64,000 nt of DNA from Gigantopelta aegis (taxonomy: Eukaryota; Mollusca; Gastropoda; Neomphalida; Peltospiridae), in assembly GCF_016097555.1 (NCBI RefSeq), contig NC_054701.1, positions 38,022,492 to 38,086,491 of the forward strand, written 5' to 3'. The notes below the pieces were generated by a model. It searched no databases. It was not told the origin of the DNA and saw only the letters and a program-made list of their open reading frames with translations. Positions 55,674 through 64,000 of this stretch are shown in pieces. Within the stretch, counting starts at the first letter, position 1. The number at the start of each line of letters is the position of its first letter. Both the position numbers and the translations under genes were made by a program.

Positions 55674-58600
55674 CCGGTATATATATATATATATATATTT
55701 ATCATATAATATCTTACATTTTCAGTGCAATCAAAGTATGTCATTCGAGTTTGACGTCATTTCCATTCAAAAATACCCCACGCCACATATTCTTGCGTCA
55801 TTTGAATATCTAGTAATGGCAGACTGGAATTAAAGTTGCGTGTACAGTTTACAAAAACATGTTGTATTAAGCTTGAGATTATATGATAAAGAGATTATTA
55901 CCCTCATGTATTTCAGTATCGTCAGTATCATATATTAGGAATACAAATAATGTATTATGCTTGCCAGAGGCTTGTATAATACTATTTTTATTCCTAATAT
56001 ATGATATTGACAATACTGAAAAACACTGGTAATAACCTCCCTCCCATGGTATGTACCACCCTATCTGTGGGATGGTGCATATAAAAGATCCCTTGCTGCT
56101 AATCGAAAAGAGTAGCCCTTGAAGTGGTGACAGCAGGTTTCCTCTCTCAATATCTGTGTGGTCCTTAACCATATGTCTGACGCCATATAACCATAAATAA
56201 AATGTGTTGAGTACGTCGTTAAATAAAACATATCTTTCTTTCTTTAATATTGGCTTACGCCTGTTGGCCAATCTCCAAATGGTGTATGTGTCCAAAATAG
56301 ATATTGTTTAAACCAATAAACAAGTTGGTGATTATGAGTTACATTCGTTTCAGGGCCAGATTTTCAAGACTATCACCGTGACGCGTATCCTACCTGTTAC
56401 AAAAGCTGTTACGGAACTTGTGGTTCTGACGTGTTGTGTCCGAGATCCACCAGTCTATAGTAATCAGTCGGCAGCTATGCTAGTCACAGCAGTTCTACAG
56501 CCAGACTATTGTGACAACTGCACTGGAGGCCCACGTAAGTCACCAGGCTCTAATCTAGAATTGAAACAGTAGGAGAAGTGACTTCTCCCTTCCCAAAAGA
56601 ACGGGAGAAATTTGATAAAAAATAGTGGAAATGAATATTTATCAGTACATTTCGTAACATTTTGCCATGTTCCACGTTCATGTGGAAAATATTCTGAATT
56701 ATACACTGTTCTAATCATAATATTTTGATATCAATTCACCAGGCCTTAATCTAGAATTGAAAAAGTAGGAGAAGTGACTTCTCCCTTCCAAGAAGAAAGG
56801 GGAGAAGTTTGATAAAAATAGGCGAAGTGAATATTTATTGGTACATTTCATAACATTTCGCCATGTTCCGTGTTCATTCGGAAAAATTCCAAATTATACA
56901 CCGTTCTAATTGTAATATGTTGATATTAAATACTACTTCCGGTAATAAAATTTAAACAAAACAATTGTATGTTTCATTAAAAACGTGATATTATTAAGTA
57001 ATGGATAATTTGGTGTTATGTTAAAATGAAGGTAATAATTAGTATGTTCTGGCATTATGGAAATGAATATGGCCGAGGATGAACAATGCTTGACTGGTTG
57101 CAGCAAACGACATGACATACGTTGATGTACAGTCTGGCGCCAAAATAAAAACACTGACCGACAAAGTGCCACTAAACAAGTTGGGGTCTTGACGTCTGTT
57201 GTGTGATTTCGTTTTTGAAATCAGATTAGGTCCAAAATATAATGGCGACTTTGACTTCTCACTACTACTAATAACTGGGCAACATGAACCGACTTTCAGT
57301 GAAGAAAACGCTAATTTCACTGGCAAGATTAGGTCCTGGGTTAGTGGGTTTTTTGTACCCATGGACAGGGTTAAAATGTTTCAAAGTAGAAGAATGTCAG
57401 TCTGAAGTAGATAGCTAAGTTCATTATTAATACTCTGTAAAAACAGTTTGCAAACTGTCATATCTGGTATAGATATCACATTGACAGTCAAATGGGTTGG
57501 TTGTCAGCATAGCCTTCTGTGGATGCAGAAACTATAATCAGGGAATAACTATGTTGTATTTGACCATTTGCGGACATTCATGTTATACAGTTGCAAATTG
57601 AGTGTTACCGATGGAGCAGAGACAGTAAAATGGATATTTACAACTATAACCGGCATGGTCAAATACAACATAATTATTCCCATTCTAATTCAACAAATGC
57701 ATTTTCTTTCTTAAAATCATTTAAATAATAATTTTTTCGAATAAAGGCAGCATTAACAAAAACCTGGTCACTACTATCGTGTTTCAAGATGAACCATGCT
57801 TGACTGGTTGCAGCAAACGACATGACATACGTTGATGTACAGTCTGGCGCCAAAATAAAAACACTGACCGACAAAGTGCCACTAAACAAGTTGGGGTCTT
57901 GACGTCTGTTGTGTGATTTCGTTTTTGAAATCAGATTAGGTCCGAAATATAATGGCGACTTTGACTTCTCACTACTATTAATAACTGGGCAACATGAACC
58001 GACTTTCAGTGAAGAAAACGCTAATTTCACTGGCAAGATTAGGTCCTGGGTTAGTGGGTTTTTTGTACCCATGGACAGGGTTAAAATGTTTCAAAGTAGA
58101 AGAATGTCAGTCTGAAGTAGATAGCTAAGTTCATTATTAATACTCTGTAAAAACAGTTTGCAAACTGTCATATCTGGTATAGATATCACATTGACAGTCA
58201 AATGGGTTGGTTGTCAGCATAGCCTTCTGTGGATGCAGAAACTATAATCAGGGAATAACTATGTTGTATTTGACCATTTGCGGACATTCATGTTATACAG
58301 TTGCAAATTGAGTGTTACCGATGGAGCAGAGACAGTAAAATGGATATTTACGACTATAACCGGCATGTACGTCCGCAAATGGTCAAATACAACATAATTA
58401 TTCCCATTCTAATTCAGCAAATGCATTTTCTTTCTTAAAATCATTTAAATAATAATTTGTTCGAATAAAGGCAGCATTAACAAAAACCTGGTCACTACTA
58501 TCGTGTTTCAAGTCGTCCGCCTTATAAAAATAATTACAGCACAAGCAGACTAAAAAAATATGTTTTGACATGTAATACAACTACTGCTTCTAATATCATA

Positions 58601-61600
58601 TTTATATTTTATTGTTTTATTAACAACAGTACCAACCTATTATTACGGATTTCTCTTATTCTGAATACTCATCAGAACAACTGGTGCTCGATAACGAAGA
58701 TTTTATAATTCGGCTTAGTTGTCATTACTTATTTCGGCATTCCTCTCAGCATCACACGTGCTATCACAGAAATATTTATCAACATCATTTAGGTCATAAA
58801 ATTTAGAGGAGCACACATTTTGCTTCAGAAAAAGATTGAACATTAGTATTTTAAAAGTAAGTATGTGCACTTAAAGACCGAGAAGTAGCTTATGAATATG
58901 CAAATAGGCTCTTAGGGTATTACCCAAATTTCCGACAGGTACATGCTCGTTATACTGTTGCAAATGGATTTCATTAGTCAATCAAATTTCTCATATGTAG
59001 AGTGAATTAGAATTATTATTATTCAGTGTTCAAAATTCATGATGGCATTCAGCAGTGCTACCACAAAAAGGTGCTGCAGAATTGATCTTGAGCATCATTT
59101 TTATCATTATCAAGTACTTACTTTGTTATTATCTGTACTAAATTGCTATAACAAGTTAATCTGAATTTTGAGGGCTGATTATATCAAGATTGGGAAGCCT
59201 TATAATACTAACTTGCATTTGGTCGACTGATAAAAATAGTTTTTTAAGATGGTTAAAACTGGGCTTTCATATTCTGCTGATCAAATCTGAGATTCTCCTA
59301 GTAGAGAATAGACTTTCCATTGAAACTTTTACAATTCTATATTCAATCTGTCATAACAAATTAACTCAGACAAAAGAAAGAACAGTATTTAATAATATTA
59401 TATATCTTCAAATTTTACTTAGACTAGTAAGTACTCTATTATTTATTTTTCTTGTGTTAAAAAAGACCAGATTCTGTCACAAAGTAGAATTCCAGGTTTT
59501 TTGCATAGCATGCATGTATTCATTGTTAGACCTTAGTACATATTTGGATTTAAGAATTACAACTTTCAGTGTTTGTGTCTGTATTAATGTTTGATCGGCC
59601 TCGGTGGCGTCATGGTTAGGCCATCGGTCAACAGGCTGGTAGGTACTGGGTTCGGATTCCAGTCGAGGCATGGGATTTTTAATCCAGATACCGACTCCAA
59701 ACCCTGAGTGAGTGCTCCGCAAGGCTCAATGGGTAGGTGTAAACCACTTGCACCGACCAGTGATCCATAACTGGTTCAACAAAGGCCATGGTTTGTGCTA
59801 TCCTGCCTGTGGGAAGCGCAGATAAAAGATCCCTTGCTGCTAATCGGAAAGAGTGTAGCCTATGAAGTGGCGACAGCGGGTTTCCTCTCAAAATCTGTGT
59901 GGTCCTTAACCATATATGTCTGACACCATATAACCATAAATAAAATGTGTTAAAGGAGAGGACAATTAAGGCATTTGGCCTGGTTTGCATATTCAACGAT
60001 ATATAATGCACATTATTGCTTAATATCAACACGTATAGTTAATTAATAAAATGGGTAAATGTGACAGCTATTATATATAACGGGCGCAGCCATTTTGTAC
60101 CATCTCAGTGAGTACGCCCTCTGTCGAGCTGGTGGTTACGTAATATTTAATGCGTAACGTCAGGAATGAGCCTTAGAACTAGAGAAACACAATCTACCTG
60201 GTTTTTGCGAAATGATAAATAGTCATACATTGTATAATAATAATAATACACATCCCAGTAAGCCAGCAATAAGTATATCCAGCACTATATATATTATTTT
60301 TCAATACAAAATAAAATACCATTGTCAAAGTGGCTACACAACAAGTCGAAACAATTAACAATGTTTTGCCCATGTATTAACCTACATACTGAAATGATAC
60401 AAGGAGTGTTTTCTTAGTTAATTGGTCTATGCTGTTAGTCGCTTCTACTTGTGATTCCTGATTGGCAGGTGTGTATTTGATTGGTAACCAGACGAGCCAA
60501 TTAATTGACGCTGTCTAGACACAAAAATACATACCAGTATTGTGGAATATTACCTGTCGCCCCTAAAATTGTAATGGACATGGTTTATTACTGTAAATAG
60601 TTCTGTAAAGCTATTGATTAAGTAGACTTTTCCATCTAAAACCACAGAACTGACCAATTACGTAGTCCCAAAGAAAAGAAAATTATCACTTGGGTATCAT
60701 GGGTTGTTGTTTTTGCTCCAACGTAGCATATCATTAGGCCTAATAGTGTACATTTTACCTTTGGATTATTTAACAGAGAAAAATACTATAACCCCATTTT
60801 GTTCCGTTAATGCAACTTGAAATGTATTTAGTTAAATAGTTTATTGTATTATTACATCATTTATGCTGTTTTACAAGTCAGGTTGATCAAAGAGAAGTGC
60901 CTTGTCGAAAATTACTGCTTTTGTTTACACTGTACATACAGGAGATGGTCAGGAGCTGATGTCACTTCGCCCCAAGCTATCCCACTGGATGTCACAAAAA
61001 CAAAACAAAATGGCTGCCCCCAGTTAGCAGGAATAATCATGTTTTTTTATTAACTCTAAAATTATGCGTTTTTCATTTGCTAAAGTGTCAGTATGTGTTG
61101 GTGGTCCGGGTATGTATCTTTCCAGCGCATAAGGCTCTTGTTTGAGTTGACCCTACCTTTAAGTGCGTCGTTAAATAAAACATTTCTTTCTTTCTGTATT
61201 AATGTTTATATGATTAGGCCCATTACTAGGGCAGGGTTCGGTGGATGGAAACTGAATCCCTCTCAGTGATATTTATCTTTTTTGCTGTTCTTTGTTTAGG
61301 GAGAGAAATATTAGTCATAAACTTTACTAGTTCTTTTAAGTGCTTTTAGAAATTCCACATTCTACTTTCACTGTATTTTGATCTTGCAGTTGGTTCAATC
61401 TGTTTCTTTGTCAATTGTTTCAGGAAAAGGAAGTGATAATGAGCAAACAGTCATTCGGAATCCAGCGTTTCGAGAAGTTGCTCCATGTGCCTGTGACTTG
61501 ACGTTCAAGCACTGTGACATCAACTGTTGTTGTGATAAAGTTAGTGCTTTAAAAATAGTCATTTTAAATGTGTACATTTTATGTACATGGATCTTGAATT

Positions 61601-62790
61601 AAGCTGCCATTATCATTATAATGATTGGGTGTGCAGCATTTGTTAATATTTATGTTGATAAAATATTTTACGTACATGGAATATGAATTAAGCTACTATT
61701 ATGATAATGATTTGGTATGCCGCGTGTTAGTTAATATTTTTGCAGACAAAATATTTGTGTTAAATGTTCAAAATGTCTTGTCTGAAACGTGTCGGATGTT
61801 TTAAACTTTTGTTTCATTTTCATTTGTTAATACTATTTAGTCCTATCCATTCAAAAGCATAATTATACATGTACCATTAAATGATTTTACTGTTTTTTCT
61901 CCATAAAGGATACATTTAAAGGATATCACAGTCCTGATGTTTATTTTACAATGATTTTACTCACTGTTACAGTAGTAGTACTTATAAAGTTATAAAATGT
62001 ATTTTTAGTTTTGATCATTGAATGTTGTGGGAACTTTTTTTTTCTCAAATATTTTAATTACTAGTTTAGATTATGAATTCTTACATTTTAATTTTGCAAG
62101 TATATTTGATAATTACTTCAACCGTGACAAGTAAACATTACATTTAATGAGTCTTTACTTTATTGTGGTTTATTTGGCTAAGAATTTAGCTGCACATGTC
62201 TAAAGAACATTCTCCAGACTTCTAACACTGGTACGCGCTCGCTTGATGCACAGTCTATTTCAGATTGATCCCCGCCGGAGGGTCCACTGGGGTATTTTTC
62301 ATTCCATGTCAGTGCACCACGACTGGTATATCAAAGGCTGTGGTATGTGTCATCCTGTCTGTGGGATGGTGCATATAAAAGATCCCTTGCTACTAATGGA
62401 AAAGTGTAGCGGATTTCCTCTCTATGACTATATGTTAAAATTACCAAATGTTTGAAATTGAATAGCCAATGATTAACAAATCAATGTGCTCTAGCGGTGT
62501 TGTTAAACAAAAGAAACTTTTTCTATATATTTGTTCCAGGACTGCTCAGAAGATGACAAGAAGATCTTCAGTGGCTGTATTCCAGGATTACCTGGGGGTC
62601 AACCGGCGCCGGTAGAACGTTACAAGTGTGCCTCAAACCACACCCTCAAGGAGGACTGGTTTCCTCTCATGTGTGTCATGTTTGAGGAGAATGGATTTCT
62701 TGGCTATTTCCATGGTGATGTACCCAAACTAGCCACGGATGGTGATTTCAACAGCAAACTCTCAAAGCAAAAGAATTTGTTTACATTTAG
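46674..62790 (+). CDS. TCTN2: Tectonic (TCTN2-like) ciliary protein, first seven exons
   Basis: Tectonics are secreted or membrane-linked proteins of the ciliary transition-zone (MKS/B9) complex. Exons: 46674-46743, 50171-50250, 50608-50794, 55462-55574, 56354-56534, 61424-61539 and 62540-62790 (phase 2 donor; the rest lies outside). All borders are GT-AG and in phase, giving 332 codons. ACCATGG is a strong start context. Residues 1-23 (MEIRLTYIYILTIANCMLVF...) form a signal peptide. Then come an extracellular domain, a Thr-rich linker (TTSVTTTTTTATT) and ITVTRILPVTKAV. The family signature PCACDLTFKHCDINCCCDKD follows, then CSEDDKKIFSGCIPGLPGG and DWFPLMCV...NGFLGYF, which fit TCTN2 better than TCTN1 or TCTN3. 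Intron 3 (4.7 kb) is AT-rich, with a hairpin at 54601. Confidence 0.9.
47170..47697. mobile_element. Fold-back element with about 170-bp arms
   Basis: Arms 47170-47341 and 47528-47697 are almost exact complements (GGTTCCGAGGAATTTTGCTC, GATTACCATCACATTTTCCC). Small differences lie near the outer ends, where GAGGTTTATCTTG and related words form a further small hairpin. The 186-bp centre is unique (GAGCTCACTGAGACC and on) and non-coding. It lies in tectonic intron 1. Confidence 0.95.
48604..49450. repeat. Dispersed repeat, two partial direct copies and GC-rich tail
   Basis: TCAGATCATAGGGTTTAATG with ACATTCAAAACAAGCTGTT at 48604-48650 recurs as TCAGGTCATAGTGTTTTAAA and CATTCAGAACAAGCTGTT at 48815-48862. 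The GC content of 48.65-49.4 kb is well above its flanks. A minus-strand open frame at 49106-49429 has a basic stretch (AKRKRQRRKRA) but no recognisable domain. It is probably part of a transposon. Confidence 0.5.
50795..54600. other. Tectonic intron 3, AT-rich, no gene seen
   Basis: It is AT-rich and includes local repeats of TGGAAAGTATGG / TGGAAAGTAATG words near 51130-51180 and TGTTCATAA / TAGTGTCC words. Open frames at 51140 and 52297 (reverse) have no supporting features. No splice-consistent exon was found. Confidence 0.5.
54601..54735. repeat. Hairpin with about 57-bp arms
   Basis: The left arm 54601-54657 (AGTTTGCCTGTCATACCATT) and right arm 54675-54735 are complements with a few mismatches. 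The short centre, GACTTGCTTTTGCTCGTGAG, shares CTCGTGAGATA with the hairpin at 16937-17083. It is in tectonic intron 3. Confidence 0.88.
55624..55698. repeat. (TA)n microsatellite with CCCCGG centre
   Basis: TA runs on both sides of ACCCCGGT at about 55671-55678, so the tract as a whole is nearly palindromic. It starts about 50 bp after the donor of tectonic exon 4. Confidence 0.95.
55883..56032. repeat. Imperfect inverted repeat of about 50-bp arms
   Basis: CAGTATCATATATTAGGAAT on the left is matched by ATTCCTAATATATGATATTG on the right. TTATTACC and GGTAATAA lie at the outer ends. A SINE fragment follows directly. It is in tectonic intron 4. Confidence 0.78.
56040..56248 (+). mobile_element. 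SINE 3' portion
   Basis: It runs from CCATGGTATGTACCACCCTA through TAAAAGATCCCTTGCTGCTA to GTTAAATAAAACATATC and a CTTT tail. The head is missing. Confidence 0.85.
56537..56930. repeat. Tandem duplication of about 200 bp next to a splice donor
   Basis: CACCAGGCTCTAATCTAGAA and AGTGACTTCTCCCTTCC near 56541 recur as CACCAGGCCTTAATCTAGAA near 56738, followed by the same TTCGCCATGTTCC-type words. The first unit starts within the donor region of tectonic exon 5 (56535). Confidence 0.85.
57079..58510. repeat. Recent 710-bp tandem duplication
   Basis: Unit 57079-57788 and unit 57789-58500 are nearly identical at a fixed offset of 710 bp. Both contain an inverted repeat (TATGTTGTATTTGACCATTT and its complement). 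The right arm of the first unit has lost 13 bp (around TACGTCCGCAAAT). Identical open frames on the plus (57199 and 57909) and minus strands are copied with the unit; I see no known domain. It lies in tectonic intron 5. Confidence 0.93.
59593..61193 (+). mobile_element. Full-length SINE, split by a TTAA-target element
   Basis: The SINE reads 59593-59949 and resumes 61163-61193 (GTGCGTCGTTAAATAAAACA and CTTT tail). CTGTATTAATGTTT flanks the whole at 59579-59592 and 61194-61207, so the SINE inserted first and was then interrupted. Confidence 0.93.
59950..61162. mobile_element. TTAA-target element, copy 2 (1.2 kb)
   Basis: TTAA lies at 59950-59953 and 61159-61162. Inner ends are AGGAGAGGACAATTAAGG and, reversed, AGGTAGGGTCAACTCAAA. 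It is inverted relative to 33011-34151, with shared CAGCCATTTTGT, GAGTACGCCCTCTG and GTCAGTATGTGTTGGTGG-type words. No transposase. Confidence 0.85.
61424..62790 (+). other. TCTN2: Tectonic signature exons (6-7)
   Basis: Exon 61424-61539 encodes CDLTFKHCDINCCCDK and exon 62540-62790 starts DCSEDDKKIF. The cysteine cluster thus spans the junction exactly, with no gap. The second exon ends KQKNLFTF plus two bases at a GTGAAT donor. No further exon was seen in 62791-64000. Confidence 0.9.
62225..62515 (+). mobile_element. SINE, second head type
   Basis: It starts near GTACGCGCTCGCTTGATGCA, runs through GATTGATCCCCGCCGGAGGG, CAGTGCACCACGACTGGTAT and AAAAGATCCCTTGC, and ends in GCTCTAGCGGTGTTGTTAAA. 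It ends 25 bp before tectonic exon 7. Confidence 0.82.
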
Positions 62791-63104
62791 GTGAATAGTA
62801 TTTCTCTGTTGATAATTTTTTTTTCATCATGAGTGGGGTGGGGTGGGGGGGGGGGTGTTATAGCTCAGTGGTAAAGTGTTTTTCTCAGGTGTGATGGATC
62901 AGTTGTCCTCAATGGACTTTTTTCTTGACAATCAGTGCATCACATCTGGTAAATCAAAAACCATGGTGTGTTCTGTCATGTCTGATGCTTTATTATTAGG
63001 AGTAGCCTATGTGGTGTCAATCAAATATTGAAATACATATATGTTAGACACCAAACGGTCAAGAGTTTAAAATGTGCTATGGCACTCTTTAGCAAATGGG
63101 TGGT

Positions 63105-63430
63105 GGGGGTGCAAGTCGTAGCTCAGTGGTACAGCGCTCGCCTGATGCATGATCGATCTAGGATCAATCCCCGTCAGTGGGCCCATTGGGCTTTCTCGTT
63201 CTAGCTAGTGCTCCACAACTGGTGTAATAAAGGCCATGGTATGTACTATCCTGTCTGCGGGATAGTGCATATAAAAGATCCCTTGCTGCTAATCAAAAAG
63301 AGTAGTCCATGACATGGTGATAGCAGGTTGCCTCTCTCAATATCTTTGTGGTCCCTAACCATATGTCTGATGCTATATAACTGTAAATAAAATGTGTTGA
63401 GTGCATTGTTAACTAAAACATTTCCTTCCT
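63105..63430 (+). mobile_element. SINE, second head type, near full length
   Basis: The head GTAGCTCAGTGGTACAGCGC TCGCCTGATGC resembles a tRNA A-box region, and GGATCAATCCCCGTCAGTGG follows. The body runs to AATGTGTTGAGTGCATTGTT and the AAAACATTTCC tail. A diverged, partial relative precedes it at about 62860-63080 (TATAGCTCAGTGGTAAAGTG). Confidence 0.85.
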
Positions 63431-63538
63431 CTTAAGCAAATATTCATTTCCTTTTCGTTGCTCATAAAGTCTGAAGGCACAGAATATTTACTTAATGATA
63501 TTCTTTGATTAGGTGTCTATAGTCTGTCCCATCATTCT

Positions 63539-63725
63539 ATAAAACTGTTTTTTTGTAAATAATTTCAGTTTGGTTTGACGCAGGAAGAAAAGTAAAAGTG
63601 TTTTGGAAATAACAAAAAAAACTACTATTTTTTGTGCAATTTACAAATCAGTTGGCTTAGAAATAAATAACTTGTAGTCAATTTTATAGTATGAAAAAAG
63701 GCATTCCCTGTGGGACAGAATATAG
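63539..63725 (+). repeat. Dispersed repeat, copy 2
   Basis: It matches 36837-37020 in the same orientation: TTTTTTTGTAAATAATTTCA, GTGTTTTGGAAATAACAAAA, GAAATAAATAACTTGTAG, and CATTCCCTGTGGGACAG. It has no coding content. Confidence 0.8.
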
Positions 63726-63814
63726 TTAAATATATGATATTAAACAAACCTTCATTTCGTATCATATTTTTTTCCCATGTGAAATGATTTTCAATTGTAA
63801 CAAGCTTTAGCCTT

Positions 63815-63945
63815 TGATATTCCAGACTTTGGGCATTGGTTTGGATGAGAAAAACCGAATCGGAGAATTGGTCCACCGAGGCGGTTCAATCCCATGATTC
63901 AAGCACCTGAATCAAGTGCTCTTACTGACTGAGCTAGATCCTAAC
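63815..63945 (-). mobile_element. SINE head fragment, reverse
   Basis: TTTGATATTCCAGACTTTGG, TCCACCGAGGCGGTTCAATC and GTGCTCTTACTGACTGAGCT resemble the head end of the copy at 35880-36140. Confidence 0.6.
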
Positions 63946-64000
63946 CCGTTAATAATAAAATAAATAATTTAGTTTTTGCTTTTTTGTTATCAAAATTGAG

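Noticed and set aside
57199..58115. Two identical 68-codon frames (and minus-strand frames of 107 and 132 codons)
   Set aside because: Their identity is explained by the 710-bp tandem duplication; no domain or start context supports a gene.
59190..59594. 134-codon plus-strand frame ending at a SINE
   Set aside because: It is rich in Leu, Ile and Phe from AT-rich DNA, has no recognisable domain, and sits in tectonic intron 5 between repeats.

Overview
The window is nuclear DNA from an animal, most likely a marine gastropod or other mollusc. This is inference. It rests on AT-rich intergenic DNA, many small GT-AG exons, and very abundant tRNA-derived SINEs of a type I associate with mollusc genomes, whose tails read GTTAAATAAAACATTTC followed by a CTTT run. 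The ordinary DNA contains no bacterial-type operons, and most long open frames are chance or lie inside repeats.

Three host genes can be assembled exon by exon with consistent splice phases. (1) 3651-9441, plus strand: a secreted prokineticin/astakine-like precursor with two complete ten-cysteine modules joined by a linker carrying a Gly-Lys-Arg signal. Its signal-peptide exon was not found. (2) 13445-46357, minus strand: a complete 21-exon PNLDC1, the poly(A)/piRNA 3'-trimming DEDD exonuclease. It encodes 526 aa and has all expected catalytic residues. (3) 46674-62790 and onward, plus strand: the first seven exons of a tectonic gene, closest to TCTN2, a ciliary transition-zone protein. It runs off the right edge. 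PNLDC1 and the tectonic gene are head to head with only 316 bp between start codons, so they probably share a bidirectional promoter. A small two-exon open frame at 10447-12147 (plus) has coding character but I do not recognise it.

The rest is a dense record of transposition. The left end (0.4-3.4 kb) holds a Tc1/mariner element with an unbroken DD34E transposase and a decayed relative. The prokineticin gene carries a twelve-unit 123-bp tandem array in one intron. PNLDC1 introns hold SINEs with perfect target-site duplications, a hAT-like element with a perfect 8-bp duplication, CAGTG-ended mini-elements with 5-bp duplications, a composite element with two direct 472-bp ends, a TTAA-target element, fold-back hairpins, and, in intron 1, a nest in which a deleted Mutator-like element sits inside a fold-back element inside an older element. 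The tectonic introns carry a fold-back element, hairpins, tandem duplications of about 200 and 710 bp, and a SINE split by a second TTAA-target element.

The three recognised genes have no obvious shared pathway: a secreted cytokine-like factor, a germline small-RNA trimmer and a ciliogenesis protein. Only the shared promoter suggests joint control of PNLDC1 and the tectonic gene. All family assignments are from motif recognition; no database search was run.
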